Below are positions 42,452 through 54,112 of a stretch of 64,000 nt of DNA, piece by piece. The DNA is from Acanthosepion lycidas. Its lineage: Eukaryota > Mollusca > Cephalopoda > Sepiida > Sepiidae. The DNA lies in NCBI GenBank assembly GCA_963932145.1, contig OZ010595.1, positions 74,550,590 through 74,614,589 of the forward strand, read 5' to 3'. The position numbers were made by a program, and so were the translations under genes. Each line of letters opens with the position of its first letter. Position 1 is the first letter of the stretch. The notes under the pieces were generated by a model. The model saw only the letters and a program-made list of their open reading frames with translations, did not search any database and was not told where the DNA came from.

Positions 42452-43010
42452 TTGTTTTTCAGTGCTACCATATGTGTGTTTATAATGATAAATTCTATCC
42501 ATCAGTGTGTCAATTATAGTGCACTGCATATTTTAATTGGGATAACTTCAAAGAGGGAATTTGGGTTCTTCATGACCTTTCATTTGATTAGCTACAACAG
42601 ACTTTTAACTGGGAATACCAAACTTTCATTTCTGTATCACATTATTATGGGTGATGAAAAATGGGTTTGGTATGTCAAGAGAAAAGGTAAAAAACAGTGG
42701 TTATCACAAAATGACAAGCTTATACCACCACTAAAACCAGGACACTATACACAGAAGTCCTTGCTTTGTGCCTGGTGGAATTTGTTTATCACCAGCTACT
42801 GGAATATGGAAGGACGATCACTGCCAACATTTACTCTCAGTAGCTTGATTGAGTAAATAAAACATTATGTCAATGGTATCCTGCTTTAGTAAATGGACAT
42901 GGTCTTATTCTTCAAAATGGCAATGCAAGGGCACACTCTGCAAAACCAACATAAGAAAAAGAAAAATTGTTAAGTTTCACCTCTACAAGGCTTCAATTGT
43001 TTCTGTCACT
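42452..43010 (+). pseudogene. Mariner transposase relic (D,D34D-type region)
   Basis: A plus-strand frame holds LYHIIMGDEKWVWYVKRKGK, then LKPGHYTQKSLLCAWWN, the mariner block around the second catalytic aspartate (TGDEKW) and its WW-containing partner. After a stop near 42856 the reading continues PALVNGHGLILQNGNARAHS, where mariners have the DNARPH aspartate; here GNARAH shows asparagine-flanked loss of that catalytic residue (D to G). Further stops follow. A cut-and-paste enzyme once, it is now inactive. N-terminal domain not recognisable. Confidence 0.82.
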
Positions 43011-43524
43011 AGAACATTTCATAAGTAGCAGAATATTCAGAAACTAAGGAGATGTTGAAAAGTTTTTTTTTTGGGGGGGGGTAAAAAAACCTTGATTCTT
43101 TAAATATGGAATAAAAAATTTACCATTTTATTGGGCTTCAGTACTGAAAAAGGAAGCTGATTACATTTATGATGAACTAGCAGCCATACCCATGTTAACT
43201 GTTTGGTCAGTGAATGCTAAATGTTTCCTTATAAGGAATCTCAATATTATCATATTGAACTAAAGGTAGGGACAGTCTAGCTGGTTCTATCAATTGGCAA
43301 CAAAAACTTCTTGTCAATAAGAAACACAGATATTTCAATGCATTCCATATTTATATTTTCTTGAAGATCCATAATAGAGAAGTGGATCTCAAAGATGAAG
43401 TAGGCAGAGAATGTCCTAACTTCTTCTTTAAATCCCATGTCCTTTCATGATATAGATGACCACAGCTCTCCACAGCCTTCTTTTAATATATTTCCATGAC
43501 TTCTTTAGGAAGATAGTAGTTTCT

Positions 43525-43735
43525 CATTGCCTTCTAAATTGTTTTAAATTCAGAGTAGTTCTTCTAGACTGTGTACCAACCAGAGCTAGATCCTACTCTA
43601 CCCTACTATTTAACTCATAGCTGTGGGGAAAAAAGAGGAACATGACAGGCTAAGCCAGAATTTTATTTCTGTATGCCAATTCCATTTTTTTGGTGGATAA
43701 TTGTTATGCTACCACCACATCTATTTAGCACAGTT
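43525..43735 (-). mobile_element. SINE family A, minus strand, degraded
   Basis: Reversed landmarks: AAATTCAGAGTAGTTCTTCT, AACTCATAGCTGTGGGGAAA and a head side GATAATTGTTATGCTACCAC. Confidence 0.55.
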
Positions 43736-43739
43736 GCAA

Positions 43740-44990
43740 ATGATAATTTGAAAGTGTAAGTTAAAGAGAATCCAAGTTAGACCATTTGAAATCTGAACCC
43801 CAAATTCAAGATTTCAATTCCAACAATTTCAAAACTTTTCTATAAAGTTTTGGTAAACTAAAATTGTATTTTTTTTTTACAAGAAGACTTATTTATGTGT
43901 GTACTCTTTTGTACCAAAGCAAATACAAGCACCATCTGGAATAGTTATATGCTGGTGGGAATTTTTTGACTTATGAAATAAGCCTATGCCAAGTCGCTTG
44001 ATGTCTCATCACCAGACCTTTCTGGTAAGAAGAGTAGCTAGATGCTCACAAGTGTTAAATCAAGATGAACCTTCTTGTAGAGTCAAAGACCATCTAACAC
44101 AATGAGTAAACTGGGTTCCATAGCTATAGATGCAGTCATTACAATAACGACACAACATTTAATGGCCAGGACAGAGTGTTCCCTTATGGAAATAGTCAAA
44201 TGTCCATGACAAAGGTGATCCTTCAATTTGGAGGACATCAATTGTTGTTTGACATGGAGAGGGATAGGCTGCATCAGGTCTACTTGCCCAAAACATGTTG
44301 AGCATGAATGAATACCTCACTAGCTTTCAACCCAGATATGTGGAGGGAACTAATCAAGGGGATCAATAACACCCTACAACCAACCCTGGTCATGTAACGG
44401 ATGATGGTCATGTTCAAATAAATGTTCTGTTGGGAATATTTATTTAACCTCGATAAACTGGAACAAAATAATCATGCTGTAGAGGAAATTATTTTTAATA
44501 AGCACCATGTTAGATGCAGGGTGGTTGAAAGATATAATTCAATTGTGCCATTGCTTGTATATAGTACACAAGTGTAGTTTGTCCTGTTATTTATAAAAAA
44601 AAAAGACTTCCTTTTTTTTGTCTTTGGGAATCTGTTCATTTGAATGTGGGGGTTTATTTTATAATGTATGCATAACAGCAAACAGGACCCTGACTTTATG
44701 TCCAACATCAAATATTTAATTTACTATATAAAAATATGGTTAAACTAGACCCTGATTTTATGCTAAACTTTGTGCAAATTACATGGGAAACTGAAAAGTA
44801 TGGGAGCCTAAAAAAAGAAAATGTTTATTTTTTTAGGTAATAACTTTGGGCTTGGATTTTTATAACATTACAAATATAGTTTTTAATCCAAGAGAAAATC
44901 TAGAACTTTGTCTCTTTTATTTTCGACTTCTTTACTATAAAATTATGAATATTATGAACTAAAAGTGTAAACAACTTTATTCATATTCCA
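43740..44990. other. Stretch with no recognised feature
   Basis: The minus-strand frame at 44083-44274 has a few cysteines but no recognisable domain; I do not call it a gene. Confidence 0.4.
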
Positions 44991-44994
44991 AGAC

Positions 44995-45150
44995 ATGCAC
45001 GAGTCATGACTCTCCACAGCTTCCTTTCTAGTAGTTCTTACAATGCTTCTTTGTCACTTTTTTGCCTTCAATATGTTCCTTTACCATAGTACAGCACTTT
45101 TATTATTTTATTTTCACTTGTGCCTTCCTTTTTTATTTGGTTACATATTA
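44995..45150 (-). mobile_element. LINE family 3 fragment, minus strand, degraded
   Basis: Starts with GACTCTCCACAGCTTCCTTT (reverse of the KLWRAM region), followed by TTGCCTTCAATATGTTCCTT as in other copies. Heavily decayed. Confidence 0.45.
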
Positions 45151-45478
45151 GATTAGTCACTGTTTTTGACCACTTCCTGGTTATCCCATAGTAATTACCA
45201 GAATAAAGTATACAGTTCATATTTTCTTATCTTCCTAACCCTACCCCCCCAACAATAGCATCACCGGTATATAACTTCTTCACCTTTTTCTTTAAGCATT
45301 GGTCTCTCTTAATATATTATTAGTTGAATATTTGTTCAAGGTAGCCACCTTGTATATATTCATTTTTCTACTGTACTTCATCATGTAGAAACCCTTTCAA
45401 CACATGTTAACTGTTTACACATTGTAACTTCATGTTACTTTCTTCCTTTCTGTAGACTTATTGCAAACTTTATAACTG

Positions 45479-45640
45479 TTGTAGCATACCTACAGACGAT
45501 AATGGGTATGTCCCCATTCACATAAATACAGTAGTAAATAATGTATGTTGGTCTGCAGTTGGAGATTGTTGTTCTTGTTCTAAGTATTATCGTTCATTAC
45601 CAACCTTCATGTGATTATTCAGTAACCTTCCCTAAATTAC
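45479..45640. repeat. Dispersed repeat shared with 3484-3700
   Basis: Nearly identical for about 95 bp, including CATACCTACAGACGATAATG and GGTCTGCAGTTGGAGATT, then patchy similarity. Confidence 0.7.
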
Positions 45641-45870
45641 AACAGTAACAGCTTTATATCAGTAAACTACTTGTTACCTCCTTCACCTATGCAAACCAGA
45701 CCTGTGCTTACCATTCAGACTCTCGTACAAACTGAACCTGTGCCTCCTTCAATCCCCAGTTATGTTCGGTTTTCTACTCCTTTGGGCACATTTCTTCTTT
45801 CTGATCTTTTTTACCCTATTATTGATTTTGTTATTCAAATCAAACTAGTTTCAAGTTTGTATTCAGTTCC

Positions 45871-45928
45871 TTGTCAACTTTCACTCTTTTGGCTTTCTAT
45901 TGAAAGCCAAAAGAATGAAAGTTGACAA
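45871..45928. repeat. Near-perfect hairpin, 27-bp arms, 4-nt loop
   Basis: TTGTCAACTTTCACTCTTTT plus GGCTTTC pairs with GAAAGCCAAAAGAATGAAAG plus TTGACAA across the loop TATT; one mismatch in 27. It may be a recent inverted duplication or a small-RNA precursor. Confidence 0.85.
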
Positions 45929-46029
45929 TGTTAACCTGCTGATAAACAGGACTGTCTTCAGAATTTCTATTGCCATAAGGCATTTATTTGGCTGCACAAG
46001 ATGGATGCATATCAGGAGGTAAAACATAC

Positions 46030-46290
46030 TATATCCTATGAATGTTAAAGTCTCTAGGCCCTTTTTCCTCATTATGTGCCCCAGAAAGTTCAACTGTTTG
46101 TCATTTTCATTTCCATTTTCCTTAAAACTTCTTCATTGTTCACATGTTCAGTTCATGGTATTCTTAGCATTTTTCTGTAGCTCCATATCTCTGTTACTTT
46201 AATTCTCTTCTTCATTAGTGAGAAGATTGTCCAGCATTTACTGCCATATGGGAGATTAGATATTACACTGTAGTTCAGCACTCATTTCTT
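46030..46290 (-). mobile_element. LINE family 3 fragment, minus strand
   Basis: Reversed order: an LETLTFIGYS-like block near 46050, FLGHIMRKKG codons near 46070, then CTGTAGCTCCATATCTCTGT and GTCCAGCATTTACTGCCATA (reverse of the YGSECWTIS region). Confidence 0.62.
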
Positions 46291-46424
46291 TATTTCTAAG
46301 AATATTTTCCTATCCCTAAAAAATTTGCATACTTACTGAAAATATAAACTCACTAACAGACTTAAAATAAAATACAGTATATCATTAATATTATGTTGTA
46401 AATTGACCCCTATATCTACAAAGG

Positions 46425-46615
46425 AGTTATGGATAGCAGCTCGGATTGAGGAATCAGAAAGCCAAGTTTGAATTCCAGTCGAATCTATTACATTCACTTA
46501 TGTGCTAATACCCTTTGGAAAGGTATGAAACCTCTTCTTCTCCACCCATCTATGAGTACATAGCAGGATAGACCAGGTTCTATAGCCTTGTATGGCAACT
46601 GGTCTACTGCAGAAA
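46425..46615 (+). mobile_element. SINE family A
   Basis: GTTATGGATAGCAGCTCGGA, TTGAATTCCAGTCGAATC, TTACATTCACTTATGTGCTA and CTATAGCCTTGTATGGCAAC follow the family order. Confidence 0.75.
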
Positions 46616-47029
46616 AAAATGGCAACCTACTGCAGGAAAAAATCTGCCTCATCAGTCATGTATTGGAAGATACATAATCATCTAAGCATGTATCATGCAT
46701 GGCACATAACTGACTGATACCCACAAAGGATTTTAACTTATTTTCCAAAGAAATTAAGATCATATTTGTCAAAGAACATAAAAACACATAAGAAATATAT
46801 ACACCAAAAATATATTCTTCAATTTATCTGAACTTTTACCTGATATACATTTTGGAAAATTTACAAAACTAGACAAGTGAGTACCACATGAACTCAGTGA
46901 AATTTGGAAAAATACTTATTTCATCTTTTTATCTTTTTGAACAAGAAAAGTCTACTTTTTTGAGTGAATAGAAACTTATGATACAAACAATAACCAGAAA
47001 TAATCTACACAATGGATTCATCAAGACGT

Positions 47030-47770
47030 ATGCCTACCTTTTCAACTCTCATGCAAATCAGACATGTGCCTAAATTTTTGACTCTGGTGCAAACCGGACC
47101 CATGTCTACCTTTTTGACTCTCATGTAAATTGGACCCATGTTTACCTTTTTTGACTCTCATGCAAATCAGACCTGTGCCAACCTTTCAGACTCTCATGCA
47201 AACCAGACATATGCTTAACTTTTTGAGTCTTGTGCAAACTGGACCTGTGCCTACCTTTCAGACTCTCGTACAAACCGGACCTGTGCCTAGTTTTTGACTT
47301 TTATACAAACCAGGCCTGTGCCTACTTTTTGTGCAAACTTGACCTGTGCCTACCTTTCAGACTCTCATACAAACTGGACCTGCCTAGTTTTTGACTCTCA
47401 TACAAACCAGGCCTGTGCCTACTTTTTGAGTCTTGTGCAAACTGGACCTGTGCCTACCTTTCAGACTCTCATACAAACTGGACCTGTGCCTAGTTTTTGA
47501 CTCTCATGCAAATCAAACCTGTGCCTACCTTACAGACTTTCGTACAAACCAAACCTGTGCCTACTTTTCTGACTCTCGTACAAACCAGACCTGTGCGTAC
47601 TTTTCTGACTCTCATACAAACCGTCATGTGCTTACCTTTCTGACTCTCATGCAAACCAGACATGTGCCTACTTTTTAACTCTTGTGTAAAGTGGACATGT
47701 CTTTCTGACTTTCTTGCAAACCAGATATTGCATGCTATATTTTTGACTCTTGAGCAGATCACTGCAATAA
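47030..47770 (+). repeat. About 36-bp tandem array, roughly 20 copies
   Basis: Units vary on GACTCTCATGCAAACCAGAC followed by CTGTGCCTACCTTTT. Several consecutive 36-bp units stay in frame and would encode a 12-residue repeat (SDSHTNQTCAYF) on the + strand, but indels break the frame every few units. Related single units occur near 45690 and 48540. Confidence 0.9.
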
Positions 47771-48049
47771 CTCAGTTGTTAGAACAGAGGACTATAGTAA
47801 ATTGCTTCTGACATCCATGACTCTTCTGCAGATCAGACCTATGTCTACCTTTTTAAATACTAGAATTTTTTTGCAACACACTGATGAGTGTTGTAATCCT
47901 CACAGTATTTAGTATTGTTAAAGATATTGCTAACATTTTTTGTCAAGATTTATAAAATCTGTTTTGTTCAATTTTGCAAAGCAATTGAGGAAATTTGAAT
48001 AAGCTGATTTGTTTGGAAAAATACTTTGACAAAAATCCTATCTTTCAGT

Positions 48050-48300
48050 TTAATAATTTCTTTAATTTTAATAGGACTTCATGGTAAACACTTTAAGGAA
48101 AATTCTTTTTTTCCTTTTTAGCAGCAAAGAATAAATTCTTATGATTTCTTACTATTGAGCATGCAGCATACAACTGGCCATGTGTAAATATTTTTGGATC
48201 TAAATTCCAACTTTTTGAAGCATTTGGCCTTGTGATTTGTTTGATATGCAAAAAATATTGCATTTTTATTAAATAAGAACTTGTTATTTTAATAATTGTT
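48050..48300 (-). pseudogene. Helitron/Pif1-type helicase C-terminal remnant
   Basis: The minus-strand peptide IFTHGQLYAACSIVRNHKNL matches the last conserved helicase motif of Helitron Rep/helicase proteins (usually FSHGQLYVALSRV). After a frameshift, SVYHEVL corresponds to the C-terminal NxVYxEVL. Helitrons move by rolling-circle replication. Only about 60-80 codons survive, and no Helitron 3' hairpin was identified. Confidence 0.72.
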
Positions 48301-48924
48301 TTTAAAATAGTGTGAATATTTTGTAGGTTAAATAATAAAATTGTTAATTTTTCCAAAAAATTAATGAAATTTTTTTTGTACTAAGCTACACACCCTAGTA
48401 AAACCAACTTTACTTTGTACCCACTTACCTGTTTGCACTTATCCCCAAATTTGGTTTTGAGAAGTATGGCCTTTTTAGAGGGTGTGATGGGTGGACAGAA
48501 TAACAGATGTCACAGAATTTTATGTATAGATAGATAAGGAAAACTGGATCTATGCCTACCTTTTTAATTTTCATACAAATCTTTTTTGGATGTCATGTAA
48601 AATGACTATATATTGTTTATCAAAACTTTCTTTTTAATTTTTTTGTTTGACCACAATAGATAACTGAAACCTTATAAAGTAAAACTGTAGATAAGTTCGG
48701 ATTATGAAGCAGTTTGTATTGAATACCAATGAAGCAATTCTTGTTTTCATGCTACCTTTTCAGCTAGCAATTCTGGATTTTTTGAAACAGAGACAAAACA
48801 AAGATGAAGAATGTAGTCTGATTCTTACCATTCTAAATGTTGTTTCTGTAGCATGTAGGTTTTGCCAGGTGAAGCTGCTTACCTCACAACCAACTGGTTG
48901 TGAAATCAAAGTTATTTTTCTTCT

Positions 48925-49125
48925 TCCAGAGTGCCTGTTAACCAAAGCTAGAGAGCCAAGTCTGCCCTGCTATTTACCTTTAGTTTAGTGGGTGGAGAGA
49001 AGACAGATTCATATCTTTTCAAGGGTATTTGTGCAAAAGTGAATGCAATGTACTTGAATGGAATTTGAACTTGGCATGCCAGTCTCCTGTTCCTCACTGA
49101 TATCAGTGACATTACATACATATCC
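48925..49125 (-). mobile_element. SINE family A, minus strand
   Basis: Reversed landmarks: TTAACCAAAGCTAGAGAGCC, CAAGTCTGCCCTGCTATTTA, GTGAATGCAATGTACTTGA and the degraded head near 49100. Confidence 0.65.
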
Positions 49126-49314
49126 GTCAAGAATAATTCATCATAATTAAATTCAAGTTGATTTTTTTGTTTGTTTAACAAAAAACAGTTTTTATTTGTC
49201 GTTGTTTTGTTTTTAAATCAGAATACCATAATAGTTCCTTTTAATTTTTTTAAAAGAAAAATTTAAATTTAAAAATTCTGATTTCACTAACATTTTATTA
49301 TTCTCTGGTGCTTG

Positions 49315-49775
49315 TGTCTGAGAAACCCTTACTTCTTCAATGATATTTTTAGAAAAATACTTCTTCAATGATATTTTTAGAAAAATACTTCTTCAATGAA
49401 ATTTGTAACAAACATTTCTTCACTGATTTTTTTTAGAGAAACATTGAAATTTTTAGGAAAACATTTTTTCACTAAAATTTTTAGTGAAACAATTACTTTT
49501 TGAATTAAATTTATCAGGTGACTCTAAATCTTACAATGAAATTTGTTGTGAAATGCATTTTCAATAAAATTTCTAAGGAAACACTTCTTCAAAGAAAATT
49601 TTTGGGAAACACCTTTTCAATGAAAGTTGTAGGGAAATACTTTTTTTAAATAAAACATTTAGGGAAGCACTTACTTTTCCAATGAAATTTGTAGGAAACA
49701 CATTTTCAATGAAATTTGTAAGTAAACAATTTTCCCATAATATTTGTACAGAAACACTTACATACTTTCTCAATA
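49315..49775 (+). repeat. About 30-bp degenerate tandem array
   Basis: Roughly 14 units of CTTCTTCAATGAAATTTGTA plus GGAAACA vary in spacing. Minus-strand frames here are read-through. Confidence 0.85.
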
Positions 49776-50460
49776 AAATGTGTAGCATCACAATAATAAC
49801 GAAGCTTGTGATAATTACAAAAAATGAATTTTCCTATTTCTGCACCTTTTTCAATAGTAATAATGAATATTTTCTTTATTATTGTTGAATATTTTGGCAA
49901 TATATACAGTAAAAGAAATAAAAGAAGTCATCTTAAAATTTAATTTATTTTATCAGTTTTAATATCTGATTGGATAGAAAAGAAGACACGCATTAGATAA
50001 TTGAAAAAAGTAGTGTACATACTGCACTTAAAATCATCCAACCATCTTGGCTAATCATATAGCAGTCACAAATGGGAGTCTCATCATATTAAATTTCTAA
50101 AATCTCATGACCAGTGTATCATAAAGGCTGCAACTGAGTGGATAAAAATGATGAAAATACATAATTAATTAAAATTTCCTCGTAATCAAAGATTTAATAA
50201 TCCCCAGGTCTGTAATCAGAGCAGATTGGCATTGATAAGGAAAGTTTGAAAAGTTCTTAAAATAACTAGTGTGTAACAAGTAAAGAAATATGAAAAATAT
50301 TCTCCCATGGATTAAATAAAAGTTTCCGGGTGCAACCGACACGCAAGAATAACCGCAGAATATAACAGCCGAAACATTGTGGAATGAAAAGGAAAAACCC
50401 GCAAGACGAAGAAACTAGACACGAATGGACCAATGTCTCAAAAATTGCTTAAAACTTATT
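49776..50460. other. Stretch with no gene seen
   Basis: AT-rich. CAGAATATAACAGCCGAAACATTGTG near 50358-50383 resembles the foldback right-arm motif. Confidence 0.5.
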
Positions 50461-50461
50461 T

Positions 50462-50508
50462 CAAGGGAAATAACTCTAAATGATATTTGACTAGAGTTAT
50501 TTCCCTTG
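50462..50508. repeat. Perfect inverted repeat, possible MITE core
   Basis: CAAGGGAAATAACTCTA and its exact complement are separated by 13 bp. AAGGGAnATAACTC-type repeats are widespread in mollusc genomes. Confidence 0.85.
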
Positions 50509-50519
50509 TATGTAACATT

Positions 50520-51800
50520 GATTCTTCTCCCTTGTATTTGAGAATTTGTTCATTTGATTTAGTAATATTTATCACCCAGAAGTTGTCACATTATCAATCG
50601 CAAATTTGTCAATGTAAAATGTATTATGAATTTTTTCTTTAAACAAGTAATTATATTATTAAAAATCCTGATTATTTTTTAATATTAATAATAAAGACTA
50701 TTGAATTAGAATATATTATAAACACGTGGATAAATGCCACAAACATTTAAAAATATAGAAATGTAAAAACCGAGTAAAAAAAAAAAAAAAATGAGAAAAA
50801 AATGGAAGTTCCGAATTTGGCAATCCCATCACGCCCCTCCCCAACATCAGTATGGCCTCAGTTAAATATGCTCACTCCTATTTCAAATGTTGGCGTCACC
50901 AAATCTTTTTTGATCTGATATTCATCCAAGAATCCACTGGTTGGCTTCAGCATTCTATAATGTATATTGATATTGTTGAAATGAACACTTCTGATTATTA
51001 TTTATTGTAATTTTCTTGTATTTAACTTGATCTTTGTTGCCTCTTTCTTTTTTCATAGGTAGGTCTCTGCGAGTTATAATTCTTTGTTGGATTTCTGATA
51101 GACATCTTGACTGTAACTGAGTTAAAACATGATGACATTTTTTTTAATAGGAGTATACTCCTTCCCTCTCTCTTGAAAATTATTAAAAGCTCATCCCTTG
51201 TTCCCTATTTAGGAAGGGGGTCCTTGTTCCTTTCCTTTCCACAAGTACAGTCATAAATTTTGTGTGATATGTGCAGATGGTGGCAATGTCTTTTCATACC
51301 AGGCTAGCAGCTTTTTGGTTGCTGTTCCCAACTGGTAGTTAGGAGCCTGAACTCTTGTGTAGCATCTTGAGAGGCTGCTATGATCAATAGTCCCATAATA
51401 TTGGGATTCTTGCAGTGCCATGTTGCACATGGAAGGGTATCCTTGCAAGCTCCTCTGGTGAGGCCACACTATGTTGTAGTCCACACCTTGGACATGTTAC
51501 ATTACACAACCAATTGCTATCATTAACCTAGGCCTTCTTTTAGCAAAATAACACACCATGACTATAAGCAACCATAGGTTTAAAACTAAACCAGCTGAAC
51601 AAAAAGAAAACTAAACCCCTCAACCTTTCTTTCTCCAACATTTGTGGTATTTGTACCAACTTCTGCAATGTGGAATCTGTTATGGTGACTTATCTACATT
51701 AGAATGAACTCTTCCTCCTTCATAAATACTAACCTGTGAGACTTCCTAAGTGGGCAGTCGGGACACAGTGTACACCCGACATTTCAGACGGACACTTCTA
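50520..51800. other. Stretch with no recognised gene
   Basis: The minus-strand frame at 51251-51484 (77 codons) shows no recognisable motif; its GC content is higher than its surroundings, so it may be a repeat I cannot identify. Confidence 0.4.
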
Positions 51801-51809
51801 TCTGCTGAC

Positions 51810-52205
51810 TTATAAGAAAAGAGTGCTGAACTGTTACATAATATCAGTCTTTCTTTATGGTAGTGAATGCTGGACAATTTCCTCACAGATGAAGAAGAAA
51901 TGTGGTTCTACAGAAAGATGCTGAAAATACCACAGATGGAACATGTGAGCAACAACAAAGTTTTAGAGAAAATTAAAACAAAAAGAGATAGTTAAAATTT
52001 CTAGGGCACATACTGAGGAAAGGGAGCTTAGAAAATTTGGCACTCACAGGGCAGATTGAAGGTAAGAGACAAGGAGGAAAACAATGCATAACCTAGTCAA
52101 TGAGCTGGTGTAAATGGTTGGCAGGACAAGGATTAGGAGAAATTGCGAAAAGACAAAATGTACTAAAACTTACAAAGGACAGGAAATTGTGGAGAGCTGT
52201 AGGGA
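51810..52205 (+). pseudogene. LINE family 3 C-terminal fragment, + strand
   Basis: Frames give VLNCYIISVFLYGSECWTIS, then after frameshifts ILRKGSLENLALTGQIEGK and a KLWRAV ending, the same module as 41430-41800 in the opposite orientation. The YGSECWTIS motif is typical of invertebrate non-LTR retrotransposons near the C-terminus. Confidence 0.75.
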
Positions 52206-52210
52206 CATTA

Positions 52211-52252
<42 letters not shown>

Positions 52253-52720
52253 ATAAAATAATAATAATAATAATAATAATGAATATTATAAATAAAATAA
52301 GGCAAATAACATTAAAACTTTGTTTAAAATAAATTAAATAAAACCAAAAAGAAAAAGTTCTCCCAGAATGCAACAGAAATACTTCCTGCCAGAAAATGGA
52401 CTTAGCATCAAAATTCAGTCTCTTCACCACTGACTACTGGAGAGTCAAGAGGTCCATCTCCTTATTTTCAGCACATTGCTTGTAATAATATGAAATGACT
52501 TCTTCCTTTTATCACACACAACCTTAAAACACTTGTAATCAAAAATACACAAAAATAAATAAAACTGTATGATTTTCATTTACAATTTAACATGCCTTTA
52601 GTGTTATTTCTGTGTATGTTTTTATCCATGTGAACATGAGGATATTTCTGCTGGTATGATGTGAGTGACCTCACAGAGACATGATTGTCAACTTTCTGAA
52701 GGGACACTGCACATAGAATA
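52205..52720. repeat. Dispersed repeat shared with 23385-24240
   Basis: Begins with a TTA/ATA microsatellite, then GAATGCAACAGAAATACTTC, TTCCTTTTATCACACACAAC and CTGCTGGTATGATGTGAGTG parallel the other copy. Confidence 0.6.
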
Positions 52721-53394
52721 ATAGCCGATAATATTAGTTTAACTGATATAAAATTACACTAAGAGTTTATATAGATTTTTTTTTTATATAATTATATAGA
52801 GACCATTCTAATGAGTGAAAATTGGTATAGAATAATAATGTCCTAGTGAATATGTCTTCAGCTTTTAAGTCAGTACATATTTCAAAGCCATATGCACCAA
52901 ATCCAGCATTTAATCTGATGAATGAAGATTTCTTTACCACAGACTTTGTATTTGTCTTTGAAGTAATTGTTTTTTAACTAATTGTATTTAATAATTTTTT
53001 TACTGAATTTTCATTCAATTCTATTTCACTGAAAATAAACCAACTTAAACATTTTAAGCTAGTGTAGAACCTTCACCACATTTACTGGAAATTCACCCCA
53101 ACAGACTTCTTTTTCTGTGGAATGTGTGAAAGATATGGTTCTAGCAAACAAGCGACATTCTATTGATCCTGTGATTCACTTCATACTGGAGGATTAAAAA
53201 CCTTTGTGTCAGAGTGTGCATGGGTGTCCACTCCCGACTAGAGGTGTGTGTGAATGTGGGAGGTGGGTAAACAGTTTGAACATTTGTGGGATTGCTATAT
53301 TTATTACTGATGTTTGTATAATCAATACAATATGTTTTGTATGCATTTTTTCTTTACTGTATACCTACCTTTGCATTCCCCTGTATACTAAATA
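52721..53394. other. Stretch with no recognised feature
   Basis: The 63-codon frame at 53204-53395 is cysteine-containing but has no known motif or exon-like boundaries that I can support. Confidence 0.4.
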
Positions 53395-53775
53395 AGAAAT
53401 TATTTACTAGCATTAGTGATAGAGCCTATAAAAAATTACAGTCAGTGCCACAGTTAGAATAACATATTCCAGGGTTTGTAGTGTTATAAACAGGTCCTAA
53501 TTTTAAAAGATACACATAGATATTAAATCAGAAATTATTTACTCACATTGTGATAGAGTTTATAAAACAGGTAAATATTAAAATTCTATCATGTCTACAT
53601 TTATTAACTTCAAGTATAGTCAGTGCTGGGGCTGGAATAATATAGTGCAGAGCCTGTAGTGTGTTATAAACAGGGCCTAAGTTAAAAATTACACAAAGAT
53701 TAAATCAAATTATTTACTGGCATAGTGATAGACCTTATAAAAGAGGTAAATATTTAACTTCTATCAACATAATAA
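53395..53775 (+). repeat. About 165-bp direct repeats, two to three copies
   Basis: AAATTATTTACT followed by GTGATAGA, and the phrase TAGTG.TATAAACAGG, recur near 53397/53531/53706 and 53478/53659. Confidence 0.75.
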
Positions 53776-53947
53776 ACAAACCCAGAGAAACATGAGGCAA
53801 ATGATTCTAATGACATATTTGAGTAGAATTAACAGCTTTGATATAATGTTACCTGAAATGATGAATAATTAAAGATGCAGTGCCCTCAAAATGTAATTAT
53901 TAATGTTGCCAGATTGTAAGGTGCTGATTTAACCAGGCAACTTGAAA

Positions 53948-54112
53948 GGATTTAATATTGGGGCCTTGAAAATCATAGCCAGTAGCCTTTACTACTTTTG
54001 CTATTAGGTTAATCCAGCATTGGATTTAATATTGGGGCCTTGAAAATCATAGCCAGTAGCCTTTACTACTTTTGCTATTAGGTTAATCCAGCATTGGATT
54101 TAATTTGGATTC
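53948..54112 (+). repeat. Perfect 74-bp tandem duplication
   Basis: The unit from GGATTTAATATTGGGGCCTT to TTAATCCAGCATT occurs at 53948 and 54022 without differences, and a third start (GGATTTAATTTGGATT) follows at 54096. Very recent. Confidence 0.93.

Noticed and set aside
44083..44274. Minus-strand frame with His/Cys residues
   Set aside because: Spacing does not fit a zinc finger, and there is no further evidence.
47294..47762. Cysteine-containing repeat peptides on both strands (SDSHTNQTCAYF type)
   Set aside because: They follow a 36-bp array with frequent frame-breaking indels, open on both strands; no signal peptide or conserved boundary.
51251..51484. 77-codon minus-strand frame with higher GC
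   Set aside because: No motif, splice context or second copy could be identified; chance ORF not excluded.
53204..53395. Possible secreted cysteine-rich peptide exon
   Set aside because: The cysteine pattern is irregular, with no signal sequence or convincing splice sites.
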